Position numbers and translations under genes: made by a program. From Neogemmobacter tilapiae (GTDB lineage: Bacteria > Pseudomonadota > Alphaproteobacteria > Rhodobacterales > Rhodobacteraceae), in contig NZ_BMYJ01000009.1 of assembly GCF_014652215.1 (NCBI RefSeq), positions 63,351 through 113,251 on the forward strand: 49,901 nucleotides of DNA, in the 5' to 3' direction. Shown one piece after another: positions 8,523 to 17,291 of the stretch. Position 1 is the stretch's first letter. Each line of letters begins with the position of its first letter. Below the pieces are notes generated by a model that was not told the origin of the DNA, ran no database searches, and saw only the letters and a list, made by a program, of their open reading frames with translations.

Positions 8523-9965
8523 TCAAACGGGCAAGTCCGGCGGCAGGCGACCGGGCCAATCGCTGGCCTTGTGATAGGCTTTCCCCATGCCCAGCAGCCT
8601 TGCATCCGAACCCACGGGGCCGATGAGTTGCAAGCCCATGGGCAGGCCGCTGACCCCCAGCCCGCAGGGCAGGGCAAGGGCGGGAAGTCCGGCAAGCGAG
8701 GCGGGAATGACCACCTCCATCCAGCGGTGATAGCTGTCCATTGTCTGGCCCGCGATGGATTTCGGCCAATCCCATGTGGCGGGAAAGGGCCAGACTTGGG
8801 CCGAAGGCAGGATCAGCGCATCATAGGTTTCAAAAAGCCGGGCGGCGCGGGCATACCAGCGGGAGCGGGTCTCACTGGCTTTATAAAGCGCCTCGGCGGT
8901 GATGGCGCGGCCTTGGTCGATTTCCCAAAGGGTTTCGGGTTTCAGCTGGACGCGGGTTTCCGGGTTTTCCCAAAGCGCGCGTTTGCCCCCGGCGGTGAGG
9001 AAAGATCGCAGGCTTGTCCAGGATTGCCAAAGGGCGTCGGCGGGGAAGGGCGGGGCAAGGGGTTCGATGGTGGCCCCCAGATCGCGGAAAAGGTTCAGGC
9101 CGGTTTCGCAATGGTCCAGAATGCCGGGTTCCATCGGATAGGCCCCGCCCCAATCGGCCAGCCAGCCGATGCGCTGGCCGCGCAGATCGACGGGTTCGAT
9201 GCCGGTGAAATCGCCGCGTCCAAAGGGGGTGGCGGGGTGGTTGCCCGCCATGACACGCAGGATCAGCGCCAGATCGTCAATGTCGCGCGCCATAGGGCCA
9301 TCGGTGGCGAGGGTGGCGAGGAATGTATCGCCCACGGCATCTTGGGGGATCAGGCCCCAGCTGGGGCGAAAGCCGTAGACATTGCAAAAGGCGGCGGGGT
9401 TGCGCAGGCTGCCCATCATGTCAGAGCCATCGGCCCCGGCGACCAGCCGCGCGGCCAAGGCGGCGGCGGCCCCGCCGGAGGATCCCCCGGCGGAACGGTC
9501 GGTGGCATAGGGGTTGCGGGTGACGCCGAAGACTGGGTTGTAGCTGTGGCTGCCTTGACCCCATTCGGGGACATTGGTCTTGCCGATAAAGATCGCGCCC
9601 GCGGCATGCAGTCTTGCGGCCAGAAGATCGTCCTTTTGCGGCACGTGGTTCGCATAGAGGGGCGAGCCCCAGGTGGTGCGCAGGCCGGCTGTGGCGACCA
9701 GATCCTTGACGGCCCAAGGCACGCCATGCAGCGGGCCGCCAGCAACGCCAGCAACGCCAGCAACGCCAGCAACGCCAGCAACGCCATCGGCGGCGCGGGC
9801 CTGTGCCATCAGGTGATCGGCGTCCAGAAGCGAGACCACGGCATTCAGGGCGGGGTTGACGCGGGCGATGCGGTCGAGCGTGGCTGCCATGACTTCGGAA
9901 GGCGAAACCGCCCCAGCGCGGATTGCGCCGGTCAGGCCGGCAAGGCCCAGTTCATGAATGTTCAT
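8523..9965 (-). CDS. amidase-signature family hydrolase
   Basis: This 480-residue enzyme of the amidase-signature family uses a Ser-cisSer-Lys triad to hydrolyse amides. Lys87 lies in VPWAVKDL, the serine loop is SAGGSSGGAAAA (cis-Ser near 162) and the nucleophile is about Ser186 in MMGSLRNPA. The substrate is unknown; the family includes GatA-like, nylonase-like and aryl-amide enzymes, and this one lacks the GatB partner. Residues 61-77 form an unusual repeat of Gly-Val-Ala units from a 9-bp tandem repeat. The start codon abuts a dispersed motif that supplies a poor AAAAGAAAAG ribosome site. It is probably co-transcribed with waaA. Confidence 0.88.
   Translation of the reverse strand: MNIHELGLAGLTGAIRAGAVSPSEVMAATLDRIARVNPALNAVVSLLDADHLMAQARAADGVAGVAGVAGVAGVAGGPLHGVPWAVKDLVATAGLRTTWGSPLYANHVPQKDDLLAARLHAAGAIFIGKTNVPEWGQGSHSYNPVFGVTRNPYATDRSAGGSSGGAAAALAARLVAGADGSDMMGSLRNPAAFCNVYGFRPSWGLIPQDAVGDTFLATLATDGPMARDIDDLALILRVMAGNHPATPFGRGDFTGIEPVDLRGQRIGWLADWGGAYPMEPGILDHCETGLNLFRDLGATIEPLAPPFPADALWQSWTSLRSFLTAGGKRALWENPETRVQLKPETLWEIDQGRAITAEALYKASETRSRWYARAARLFETYDALILPSAQVWPFPATWDWPKSIAGQTMDSYHRWMEVVIPASLAGLPALALPCGLGVSGLPMGLQLIGPVGSDARLLGMGKAYHKASDWPGRLPPDLPV
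9738..9782. repeat. in-frame 9-bp tandem repeat inside the amidase gene
   Basis: Five perfect copies of GCCAGCAAC (+ strand) lie back to back, with a partial sixth. On the coding strand they encode repeated Val-Ala-Gly triplets. Because the unit is a multiple of three, copy-number change would lengthen or shorten the protein without a frameshift. Confidence 0.95.
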
Positions 9966-10014
9966 CTTTTCTTTTGAAATATCCCACGGGGGTGCGGGGG
10001 TGTGAAACCCCCGC
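9964..10014 (-). repeat. dispersed hairpin + ATATTT/AAAAGAAAAGAT motif, copy A
   Basis: Read on the minus strand, an 8-bp GC hairpin (arms 10007-10014 and 9994-10001, 5-nt loop) is followed by GGGATATTTCAAAAGAAAAG ending at the amidase start. The hairpin follows the potD stop and so could end the potD transcript, while the A/G tract is the leader of the amidase. Copies B and C lie upstream of rpoH. Confidence 0.7.
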
Positions 10015-10037
10015 CTTTCAACGCTGATCGCAGCGCC

Positions 10038-11063
10038 TTACTTTTGCAGTTCGGTCCAGATGGCGGTGATGTATTCCTGCGCCTTCGGCCCGCAGGTCGG
10101 AAGGAAGACGCCTGCCGCCTTGAATTCCTCGGGGATCATCACCTCGGGCGCAGTTTTCATGTCTTCGGGCATGAAGGGTTCCGAACCGGCGATCCCGTTG
10201 GCATAGCGCGCAAAGGCCGAGATCATCGCGGCGTTTTCCGGCACCATGATGAAATCGAGGAATTTATACGCCTCTTCGACATTCTGCGCGTCGGACAGCA
10301 GCATCACGGAATCCATGAACAGCGGATAGCCTTCTTTCGGATAGCCGTAAGCGACGGTCGGATTGGCCAGACGGGCACGCATGGTCGATCCGTTCCAGTT
10401 GACCGAGGCCGCCCAGTTGTTGTTCGACAGGTTTTCGGTGGCCCCATAGTCCATCGACAGCCAGTCGGGTTTCGCCGCCAGCAGGGCGTCACGGGCGGCT
10501 TTCAGCACCACGGTATCTTCGCTGCACGGCTGGCCGCCATTGGCCATGACGGCGAGGTTCACGATGTCGTTCATTTCGGGGACGACGTTGATCTTGCCCT
10601 TCAATTCGTCAGGCACGTTCAGAAAGACGGCGCTGGTGTTGATGTCGCCGCCATAGACGGCGGTGTTCACCGCCATGCCGGTGGAGCCCCATTGCCAAGG
10701 GATCGAATGGGTGCGGCCCTTGTCCCATTCAACATCTTTCCATTCGGGGGCGATGTTGGCGTGATTGGGTAGCTTGCTTAGGTCAAATTCGACGGCGAGG
10801 CCTTTTTCAACCCAGATCGGCACATAGTTGGCTGAAGGCACGACCAGGTCAAAGCCATGACCACCCGCCTCGATCTTGGCCAAGGCCACATCGTTGCTGT
10901 CATAGTCGGTGACGGTGACCTTGATGCCGGTCTCAGCCTCAAACTTGGCCAGAAGTTCGGGGCTGGTGTAGTTGCCCCAGTTGTAGAGTTGCAGCGTGCC
11001 CTCGGCCTGGGCAAGGCCCGTGGTGCCCAGCAGCAGGGCGGCGGTGGTCAGAAAACGTGTCAT
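10038..11063 (-). CDS. potD: spermidine/putrescine-type ABC transporter, substrate-binding protein
   Basis: This 341-residue periplasmic binding protein has a clear signal peptide (MTRFLTTAALLLGTTGLAQA) followed by the typical PotD/PotF opening EGTLQLYNWGNYTSPELLAKF. Length and pattern fit polyamine-binding proteins of the PotD/F type, though related proteins bind other small cationic compounds. The ATG at 11063 is chosen because GGGGAG precedes it at good spacing; the ATG five codons upstream overlaps that site. It is the last gene of a potA-potB-potC-potD operon with a 19-bp gap after the permease. Confidence 0.88.
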   Translation of the reverse strand: MTRFLTTAALLLGTTGLAQAEGTLQLYNWGNYTSPELLAKFEAETGIKVTVTDYDSNDVALAKIEAGGHGFDLVVPSANYVPIWVEKGLAVEFDLSKLPNHANIAPEWKDVEWDKGRTHSIPWQWGSTGMAVNTAVYGGDINTSAVFLNVPDELKGKINVVPEMNDIVNLAVMANGGQPCSEDTVVLKAARDALLAAKPDWLSMDYGATENLSNNNWAASVNWNGSTMRARLANPTVAYGYPKEGYPLFMDSVMLLSDAQNVEEAYKFLDFIMVPENAAMISAFARYANGIAGSEPFMPEDMKTAPEVMIPEEFKAAGVFLPTCGPKAQEYITAIWTELQK

Positions 11064-11082
11064 CTTGATACTCCCCATTTGG

Positions 11083-11886
11083 TCAGTCTTTTTGGCGTGT
11101 CAGCAGAAAGAAGGCGGTCAGCAGGGCCACGGTGAGGGCCAGCAGAAGGGTGGAAATGGCGTTCACCTCGGGCGTGATGGCGCGGCGCATCTGGCCCAGC
11201 ATATAGGTGGGCAGAGTGTCTTGTCCGCCGGATTTGACGAATTCGGTGATGACGACATCGTCAAGGCTGATGACGAAGGCCAGCATGGCGCCCGCCATGA
11301 TGCCGGGGGCCAGAAGCGGCAGGGTCACGCGGCGGAAGGTGGCGATGGGGCTGGCGTAAAGGTCGGCAGCGGCGATTTCGAGGCTGGCATCCATGCCCGC
11401 AAGACGGGCGCGGATGGGCAGATAGGCAAAGGGAATGCAAAAGGCGGAATGGGCGGCGACAAGGTAGCCAAGGCCCTGATAGCCGGTGGCCTGTTTGACG
11501 ATACCGAACAGGATCAGCAGGGCGACGGCGGTGACGATTTCCGGCACCATCAGGGGCTGGTTGATCATGACATAGATAAAGCCGCGCCCGCGAAAGGCGG
11601 GTCTGCGGGTGGTGCCCAAGGCCGCCAAGGTGGCGACGGATGTGGCGATAAGCGCCGACAGCGTGGCGATGGTGAGCGAGCGGAGGGCGGCATCCTGCAC
11701 CGCCTGATTTTTCCAGGCGGCGGCGAACCATTTCAGCGAAAAGCCGCCCCAGACCGAGATGGAGTTTTCAGCGTTGAAGGCAAAGCCGACCAGCGTCAGG
11801 ATGGGCAGATACAGCGCCAGAAACACCAGAACGGCGATGGTGGCGAAGCCCGGCAGGCGGGCGACTTGAAAGCGGCGGTCAGCCAT
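11083..11886 (-). CDS. potC: polyamine-type ABC transporter permease (PotC-like)
   Basis: This 267-residue inner-membrane protein has about six hydrophobic segments and the permease EAA loop at AAADLYASPIATFRRVTLPLLAPGI (loop core AADLYAS...RRVTLP). This is the second permease of the importer. The ATG at 11886 is chosen because it follows GAAGGTCGCC and overlaps the stop of the upstream permease by 8 bp (ATGGCTGA), which indicates translational coupling. The longest open frame begins 11 codons earlier, but no conserved sequence lies there. Confidence 0.9.
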   Translation of the reverse strand: MADRRFQVARLPGFATIAVLVFLALYLPILTLVGFAFNAENSISVWGGFSLKWFAAAWKNQAVQDAALRSLTIATLSALIATSVATLAALGTTRRPAFRGRGFIYVMINQPLMVPEIVTAVALLILFGIVKQATGYQGLGYLVAAHSAFCIPFAYLPIRARLAGMDASLEIAAADLYASPIATFRRVTLPLLAPGIMAGAMLAFVISLDDVVITEFVKSGGQDTLPTYMLGQMRRAITPEVNAISTLLLALTVALLTAFFLLTRQKD

Positions 11887-12811
11887 GGCGACCTTCGCTT
11901 TCACCGCCCTCGGCGGCACGGACGTAAAGGATCAGGGCCAAGGCCACGACGACCAGCAGCAGGATGGACAGGGCGGCACCCAAGGGCCAGTTGCGGCCCT
12001 GGGTGAACTGCAATTCGATGAAATTGCCGATCATCATGTTCTTGCCGCCGCCCAGAACGCGGGGGGTGACATAGGCGCCAAGCGAGGGGACGAAGACAAG
12101 GATCGATCCCGCGACAATGCCGGGACGGACGATGGGCAGAATGACGCGGCGCAGGCAGGCCCAGCGGCTGGCGTAAAGATCATAAGAGGCCTCAAGCAGG
12201 CGCATGTCGAAACGGTCGATGGCGGCAAACAGCGGCAGAACCATGAGCGGCAGATAGACATAGGCCATGCCCGCGAGAACGGCCCCATCGGTGTAGATCA
12301 TGCGCAGCGGCTGGTCGATCAGACCCGCCCAGATCAGCAGGCTGTTGATGATGCCGTCGTTGCGGATCACCTCGTTGATGGCAAAGGTGCGGATCAGAAG
12401 GTTGGTCCAGAAGGGAATGGTGATCAGGAAGAGCCACATCGCGCGGGCCTTGGGGGGGCGCGTGGCGATGAACCATGCGGTCGGGAAGCCCAAGGCAAAG
12501 GTGATGAGCGTGGTCATGAGCGAGAGTTTGACCGAGCGCCAGAAGATGGTCAGATGGGCATCGGCCAGAACCAGCGTGTCGTCAAAGATGTCGCGGCTGT
12601 AAAGCACGCCGATCCAGCCATCGGGGGAAAATTCACCGACGACATTGCCGTATTGGCCGGGGGTCAGGAAGGAATAGACCAGAACGATGAGCAGCGGGCC
12701 GCAGGCGAAGAGGGTCAGGATCAGCAGAGCCGGCGCCGACAGAAGCCAGCCATTGCGGGCGCTGGCGCGGCGGCGGGCGGCCTCGGCCTGGCCTGTGGCG
12801 GCTGGGGTCAT
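11879..12811 (-). CDS. potB: polyamine-type ABC transporter permease (PotB-like)
   Basis: This 310-residue inner-membrane permease has an N-terminal membrane helix (WLLSAPALLILTLFACGPLL) and about five more. The EAA loop is LLEASYDLYASRWACLRRVILP. LGAYVTPRVLGG is typical of PotB/PotH proteins. A GGAGG site precedes the ATG, and the gene starts 3 bp after the ATPase stop codon. It would form a heterodimeric channel with the PotC-like protein and take cargo from the PotD-like binder. Confidence 0.9.
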   Translation of the reverse strand: MTPAATGQAEAARRRASARNGWLLSAPALLILTLFACGPLLIVLVYSFLTPGQYGNVVGEFSPDGWIGVLYSRDIFDDTLVLADAHLTIFWRSVKLSLMTTLITFALGFPTAWFIATRPPKARAMWLFLITIPFWTNLLIRTFAINEVIRNDGIINSLLIWAGLIDQPLRMIYTDGAVLAGMAYVYLPLMVLPLFAAIDRFDMRLLEASYDLYASRWACLRRVILPIVRPGIVAGSILVFVPSLGAYVTPRVLGGGKNMMIGNFIELQFTQGRNWPLGAALSILLLVVVALALILYVRAAEGGESEGRHG

Positions 12812-12814
12812 CGC

Positions 12815-13876
12815 CTAATCCTCCAGCCGTTGGACAAGGGCGGGGTTCAGACCCAGCGTGATGTCGGTGCCGGGATTGGGCGGGGCGGCTGTGGCGGCGT
12901 CGCTGTTCGGGCGGCGAAGCGTGAGGGCCGTGCCGCAAGACAGGCGCAGGTGCCAATGGGTGTCGGTGCCGGAATAGACGGCGCGTTCCATCCGGGCGGG
13001 CAGGGGCAGGTCGCCCGTTTCGGGCGCGGGGCGCAGATGTTCGGGGCGGAGTGCCAGCGTCGCCCTTTGTCCGGGGGTGGCAGTTCCGGGGATCAGAACC
13101 CCGCAAGCCAGACGCCAGCCCGCAGCTTCGCCCACGGCCTCCAGAAAATTCGTCTCGCCAATGAAATCCGCGACAAAGCGGTTGACGGGTTTGGTGTAAA
13201 TGTCGCGGGGGGCGCCGACCTGCTGCACGCGGCCCGACTGCATCACGGCGATGCGGTCGGACATGGTGAGGGCCTCTTCCTGATCATGGGTCACGAAGAT
13301 GAAGGTGATGCCGGTTTCCTGTTGCAGGCGTTTCAATTCGCCCTGCATTTCGCGGCGCAGTTTCAGATCAAGCGCGGAAAGCGGTTCATCCAGCAGCAAC
13401 ACGCGGGGTTCGGGGGCCAAGGCGCGGGCAAGGGCGACGCGCTGTTGCTGGCCGCCGGACAATTGGCCAATCTTGCGTGCGGCCAAGGCGTCCAGCCGGA
13501 CAAGCGCCAGCATGCGTTCAGTGCGTTGGGCGACCTCGGCCTTGGGGCGGCCCTGCATTTCCATGCCGAAGGCGACGTTCTGGGCGACGGTCAGATGGGG
13601 AAACAGGGCGTAGGATTGAAAGACGGTGTTGACCGGGCGGCGGTTGGGGGGCAGGGCGGTGATGTCGGCCCCGTCGAGCAGGATCTGGCCGGAAGTCGGC
13701 GCCTCAAACCCCGCGATCAGCCGCAACAGCGTGGTCTTGCCGCAGCCCGAGGGGCCAAGAAGGGTGAAGAATTCGCCGCGCCGGATGCCGACCGACACAT
13801 TGTCCAAAGCCCTGACCGCCGATGTGCCCTGACCGAAAGCCTTGACGACATCCAGCGCCTCGATTGCCAGATCCAA
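12815..13876 (-). CDS. potA: polyamine-type ABC transporter ATP-binding protein (PotA-like)
   Basis: This 353-residue ATPase energises the importer. It has Walker [10 protein letters not shown] (41-49), Q-loop Gln87, signature [14 protein letters not shown] (from 139), Walker [14 protein letters not shown] (158-170), and a C-terminal TOBE-type regulatory region. The start is a TTG at 13876, directly preceded by the strong ribosome site AAGGAGGTGCTGC; no ATG fits. It is the first gene of the potABCD-like operon. A TATGAT box on the minus strand about 60 bp upstream may be its promoter. Confidence 0.92.
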   Translation of the reverse strand: MDLAIEALDVVKAFGQGTSAVRALDNVSVGIRRGEFFTLLGPSGCGKTTLLRLIAGFEAPTSGQILLDGADITALPPNRRPVNTVFQSYALFPHLTVAQNVAFGMEMQGRPKAEVAQRTERMLALVRLDALAARKIGQLSGGQQQRVALARALAPEPRVLLLDEPLSALDLKLRREMQGELKRLQQETGITFIFVTHDQEEALTMSDRIAVMQSGRVQQVGAPRDIYTKPVNRFVADFIGETNFLEAVGEAAGWRLACGVLIPGTATPGQRATLALRPEHLRPAPETGDLPLPARMERAVYSGTDTHWHLRLSCGTALTLRRPNSDAATAAPPNPGTDITLGLNPALVQRLED

Positions 13877-13935
13877 GCAGCACCTCCTTGCGCAGAACGC
13901 GGGGGTTTTTGATGCGCGGGATGCGCGGTGTTTTG

Positions 13936-13941
13936 ATCATA
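13936..13941 (-). promoter_or_regulatory. possible -10 box of the potABCD-like operon
   Basis: On the minus strand TATGAT matches five of six positions of the bacterial -10 consensus and lies about 60 bp before the TTG start. The matching -35 (TTCCTG at 16 bp spacing) is weak, so this is tentative. Confidence 0.3.
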
Positions 13942-13980
13942 TTTGACGGGGTGGGTTCAGGAAGCAAGCGGTTTTGCGAC

Positions 13981-14008
13981 GGCAATTGCCGCTGAAAGCG
14001 GCATTGCC
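13981..14008. terminator. imperfect hairpin between the second amidase and potA
   Basis: GGCAATTGCCGCT and AGCGGCATTGCC pair with one bulged A around a GAA loop. It lies about 40 bp beyond the amidase stop codon on the minus strand. No U-tract follows, so it may act only as an RNA 3'-end stabiliser. Confidence 0.4.
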
Positions 14009-14046
14009 CGATTTGTGGGCGGGGATGGATTGGTCTGTTCGATGGA

Positions 14047-15495
14047 TCACTGCGGCGCTGGGGGCCTGCGGTGTGCCCAAGGGGCGGCGCGTTCGATTTC
14101 GGCGCAGAGGGCGATCAGTTCCTCATCCCGGCCAAAGGGGGCAGCCAGATGCAGGCCGATGGGCAGGCCGATGGCGGATTGGGCCAAGGGCAGGCTGGCG
14201 GCGGGCTGGCCAGAGGCGTTGAAGACAGCGCAGAAGGGGGAATAGGCGAAAATGCCGTTCGGGCCGGTGCGGTAGGCGACGTAATCCTCGGTCACGTGGG
14301 CGAAGCGGCCGACCTTGGCGGGCGGTTCAGCGAGGGTGGCGGAAAGCAGGATGTCATGGCCTGCGCCATCCTCGGGTTCAAAGAAGGCGGCCATCTGGCG
14401 GCCAAAGGCGTGGATTTCGCCGACCGCCTGCAAGTAGCGGGTGGGGGGCAGGGTGGCGGCATAGGCCACAGCGCCGCGACCGACGGCTTCGACCAGATCC
14501 GCCGACAGGGGCCGCCCCTTCAGGGCGCTGGTGACGGCCAAAGCGGTGCCGACGCCGACCAGATCGGTCCAGGCGCGCATCATGCCCGTGACATCGGCGC
14601 GGGGTCGGGCCATTTCGACATGGTGGCCGAGTGATTCGAGCAGTTTGGCCGTCTGCAAGACGGCGTCGCGGCAATCGGGGTGGATGGCCTCGCCCGTGAA
14701 GGTCGTCTCGCACACCGCGACACGCAGGCGGCGCGGCGGGCGGCTGATGGCGGCGGCATGGCCTGCACCCAAGGGCGGGGCGCAATAGGGGGCACCCAGA
14801 TCGGCCCCTTCGCAGGCATCCAGCATGATGGCGGTGTCGCGGACGGAACGGGTCAGGAAACCGTCGATGGCCATGCCTGCCCAGCCCTCACCGGCATAGG
14901 GGCCGTCGGGCAGGCGGGCGCGGGTGGGTTTAAAGCCGAACAGCCCGCAGCAGGAGGCGGGAATGCGCACCGAACCGCCGCCGTCCGACCCATGCGCAAA
15001 GGCGACGATCCCCGCCGCGACAGCCGCCCCCGCCCCGCCCGATGATCCGCCGGGGGTATGGTCCAAGTTCCAAGGGTTGCGGGTGGGGGCGCCATAGACG
15101 GCGGATTCGGTGGCGGTGCCGATGCCGCCCTCGGGGCTGGTGGTCCGGCCAAAGGTCACAACGCCAGTGGCCTGCATCCGTTTGAAAATGCTGCTGTCCT
15201 GATCATAGCGGGTGTTGGCGAGCAGGCGCGAGCCGTTGTGCGAGGGGAAATCCACCGCCTCGGCCCCCAGATCTTTCAGCAGGAAGGGTACGCCAAGAAA
15301 GGGGCCTTGCGGCAAGCCTTGTGCGATGGCCTTGCGGGCGACGCCTTCTTGCATCAAGACCACGGCATTCAGAGCGGGGTTCAGCCTTTCGACGGCGCGC
15401 AGCGCGTCATCCAGCAGTTCCGTGGGCGAGACCTGCCCGCTGGCGACCAGCGCCGCCAGACCTGTTGCATCGCTTACGCCGTAATCTTCAACCAT
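14047..15495 (-). CDS. second amidase-signature family hydrolase
   Basis: This 482-residue amidase has the complete triad: Lys74 in VPFLLKDLG, cis-Ser about 151 in [12 protein letters not shown], and nucleophile Ser175 in [12 protein letters not shown]. It is only distantly similar to the amidase at 8.5 kb, so this is not a recent duplication. The ATG at 15495 is preferred over the one seven codons upstream because AAGAGGTG lies at the right distance. It precedes the polyamine transporter operon on the same strand with a 170-bp gap. The two amidases on either side of that transporter suggest use of an amide or amine compound, but this is inference from position only. Confidence 0.88.
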   Translation of the reverse strand: MVEDYGVSDATGLAALVASGQVSPTELLDDALRAVERLNPALNAVVLMQEGVARKAIAQGLPQGPFLGVPFLLKDLGAEAVDFPSHNGSRLLANTRYDQDSSIFKRMQATGVVTFGRTTSPEGGIGTATESAVYGAPTRNPWNLDHTPGGSSGGAGAAVAAGIVAFAHGSDGGGSVRIPASCCGLFGFKPTRARLPDGPYAGEGWAGMAIDGFLTRSVRDTAIMLDACEGADLGAPYCAPPLGAGHAAAISRPPRRLRVAVCETTFTGEAIHPDCRDAVLQTAKLLESLGHHVEMARPRADVTGMMRAWTDLVGVGTALAVTSALKGRPLSADLVEAVGRGAVAYAATLPPTRYLQAVGEIHAFGRQMAAFFEPEDGAGHDILLSATLAEPPAKVGRFAHVTEDYVAYRTGPNGIFAYSPFCAVFNASGQPAASLPLAQSAIGLPIGLHLAAPFGRDEELIALCAEIERAAPWAHRRPPAPQ

Positions 15496-15540
15496 GGCAC
15501 ACCTCTTTTGCGCCATGCTGGCCCATGCCGGGCAGGGCGT

Positions 15541-15849
15541 CTAGGGCAGATCGACGGTGATTTCCTGCCGGAGTGCGCCATCCGAGCCAAAGATCAAGAG
15601 CCGCCCGTCGGTGGTGACGACGCCGGTCCAGCCGGGGCCTTGGGTGATGGCCTGCGGTTCGGCCCCGGCGGGCATCGCCAGATTGTCGGGGAAATTCGTG
15701 GGGCTATAGTCGGGCATGCGGGTGACAAGCAGGACGACCACGGTTATGACCCCCGCAATCATGGTGAGGGTCAGGCCCATCACCAGCCATTTCAAAAGCC
15801 GCAGGCTGGGCGGCAGCCGGGGTTCTGGCGCATCGAGAGGGTCTTGCAT
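15541..15849 (-). CDS. small single-span membrane protein (DUF6476-like)
   Basis: This 102-residue protein has a cytoplasmic proline-rich start (MQDPLDAPEPRLPPSLR), one membrane helix (LVMGLTLTMIAGVITVVVLL, about residues 23-42) and a periplasmic tail that includes GWTGVVTTDGRLLIFGSDG, a beta-propeller-like strand pattern. It resembles a small uncharacterised family kept next to the RluA-type gene in Rhodobacterales. Its ATG overlaps the ATG of the divergent pseudouridine synthase in the palindrome CATG, so the promoter and ribosome site of each gene must lie inside the coding region of the other. Function unknown. Confidence 0.75.
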   Translation of the reverse strand: MQDPLDAPEPRLPPSLRLLKWLVMGLTLTMIAGVITVVVLLVTRMPDYSPTNFPDNLAMPAGAEPQAITQGPGWTGVVTTDGRLLIFGSDGALRQEITVDLP

Positions 15850-16912
15850 GACGGATTCCGTGGCAGAGGACGAGGATGATGAAGGTCTGACCGGAGAACC
15901 CGGGCGGCTGATCGTGACATTGGACGACAATCCGCCCGACCGTCTTGATAAGGCCTTGGCGCAGGCGGTGCCAGAGGAAGCGGCGCTGTCGCGCACGCGC
16001 CTGTCGCGGATGCTGGCCGAGGGTGAGGTTCTGGATGCCGAGACGGGCCTGCCGCTGACCGATGGCAAGGCCAAGGCGCGTCCGGGGCAAAGCCTGATCC
16101 TGCTTTTGACGCCCGCCTTGCCCACGGAAATGCTGGCGGAAGACATTCCCCTGAACGTGATTTGGGAAGATGCCGATCTGATCGTGATCGACAAACCGGC
16201 GGGGATGGTGGTGCATCCGGCCCCCGGCAGCCCGCGCGGCACGCTGGTCAATGCGCTGCTGCACCATTTCGGCGGGGGCCTGTCGGGTGTAGGCGGCGTG
16301 CAGCGACCGGGGATCGTGCATCGGATCGACAAGGAAACCAGTGGCTTGCTGGTGGTGGCGAAATCCGACCGGGCGCATCACGGGCTGGCGCGGCAGTTTC
16401 GCGACCATTCGTTGCTGCGGGCCTATCTGGCGGTGGCGCATGGCGTGCCCTCGGCCGCCGATCCGCGTCTGGTGGGGTTGCGGGGGATTGGGTTCGAGCC
16501 GGGGGGCGTGTTGCGGATTGCAACGCATCTGGCGCGGCATAAGACCGACCGGCAGAAACAAGCAGTGGTCTGGGATCAGGGGCGTCATGCGGTGACACGG
16601 GTGCGGGTGGTTGAGGAACTGGCCGAAGGGGCGGTGTCGCTGGTGGAATGCCGGTTGGAAACCGGGCGGACGCATCAGATTAGGGTGCATATGGCCTATG
16701 CGGGGCATGGGCTGATCGGCGATCCGACCTATGGCGGGGCGTGGCGGTTGCCGGGTCGTTTGCCGGGGGCGGAACTGGCCGAGGCTTTTCCGCGCCAGGC
16801 GCTGCATGCGGCGACCTTGGGTTTCGTGCATCCGGTGACGGGTGAGGAGCTGTCGTTTGAAAGCGCCTTGCCGGGGGATATGCAGGCGCTGCTGGTGGCG
16901 CTGCGGGGATAG
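15848..16912 (+). CDS. rluD: 23S rRNA-type pseudouridine synthase, RluA/RluD family
   Basis: This 354-residue enzyme converts uridine to pseudouridine in RNA. An S4-like RNA-binding domain (about residues 30-90) precedes the catalytic domain, which contains IVHRIDKETSGLLVVAK with catalytic Asp161, and GRTHQIRVHMAYAGHGLIGDPTYG towards the C-terminus (RTHQIRVH is the family signature). The acidic N-terminus (SVAEDEDDEG) is an extension. The start at 15848 follows GAGAGGG at 7-nt spacing. S4 plus catalytic domain fits RluD (positions 1911/1915/1917) better than RluA or RluC, but specificity cannot be proved here. Confidence 0.88.
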   Translation: MTDSVAEDEDDEGLTGEPGRLIVTLDDNPPDRLDKALAQAVPEEAALSRTRLSRMLAEGEVLDAETGLPLTDGKAKARPGQSLILLLTPALPTEMLAEDIPLNVIWEDADLIVIDKPAGMVVHPAPGSPRGTLVNALLHHFGGGLSGVGGVQRPGIVHRIDKETSGLLVVAKSDRAHHGLARQFRDHSLLRAYLAVAHGVPSAADPRLVGLRGIGFEPGGVLRIATHLARHKTDRQKQAVVWDQGRHAVTRVRVVEELAEGAVSLVECRLETGRTHQIRVHMAYAGHGLIGDPTYGGAWRLPGRLPGAELAEAFPRQALHAATLGFVHPVTGEELSFESALPGDMQALLVALRG

Positions 16913-16993
16913 GGTGGAGGCGGCGCGTTGAGGTGGCACGGGCCACAGCGTCGCGCCCGCGCCGCGCGTTGCCGTTGCGATCGGCTTGCGCCG

Positions 16994-17037
16994 CCGGGGC
17001 TCTGCCCCGGACCCCGGGATATTTGAAAAGAAAAGAT
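16994..17037 (+). repeat. dispersed hairpin + ATATTT/AAAAGAAAAGAT motif, copy B
   Basis: A perfect 7-bp hairpin (CCGGGGC-TCT-GCCCCGG, 16994-17010) is followed by CGGGATATTTGAAAAGAAAA and GATGG. It has the same order of parts as copies A and C. It lies about 80 bp downstream of the pseudouridine synthase gene and may end its transcript. Confidence 0.7.
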
Positions 17038-17054
17038 GGAATGAGATGAAAGAA

Positions 17055-17079
17055 CCCCGTTCAGCGCTGCTGAACGGGG
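17055..17079. terminator. hairpin, probable terminator
   Basis: Arms CCCCGTTCAGC (17055-17065) and GCTGAACGGGG (17069-17079) pair perfectly around a GCT loop. CATCTTCTCTT follows on the + strand, a weak pyrimidine tract. The hairpin lies in the 546-bp gap (16913-17458) that separates the pseudouridine synthase gene from rpoH. Confidence 0.5.
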
Positions 17080-17167
17080 CCATCTTCTCTTACGGTCATC
17101 GGCATCCCTGCCTGTACCGCCCGTTCAATCTGCATCAGGCGGGTTAACAATTTCTTTCCCGCATTTG

Positions 17168-17258
17168 GATCTTTTCTTTGAAAATATCCTCGGGGGGAGG
17201 GCGCAAAGCGCCCGTGGGGGCCGAAAGCCCCCCGCCTTGATGGGGGCTCGATGCCCCC
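17168..17258 (-). repeat. dispersed motif copy C with three tandem hairpins
   Basis: On the minus strand three perfect GC hairpins (17242-17258, 17216-17232 and 17199-17213) are followed by GGATATTTTCAAAGAAAAGA, the same tract as in copies A and B. On the + strand the array lies in the upstream region of rpoH. Confidence 0.65.
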
Positions 17259-17291
17259 TGAAAGGCGGTTGGACGGCGCGCCGAAACTAAA

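Noticed and set aside
9738..9782. Short repeat array considered as a CRISPR
   Set aside because: Units are 9 bp, without spacers, and lie in frame within a protein gene.
11885..13912. 675-codon plus-strand open frame opposite potB and potA
   Set aside because: Antisense shadow over two clear ABC genes; Gly/Gln/Ala-rich, with no recognisable domains.
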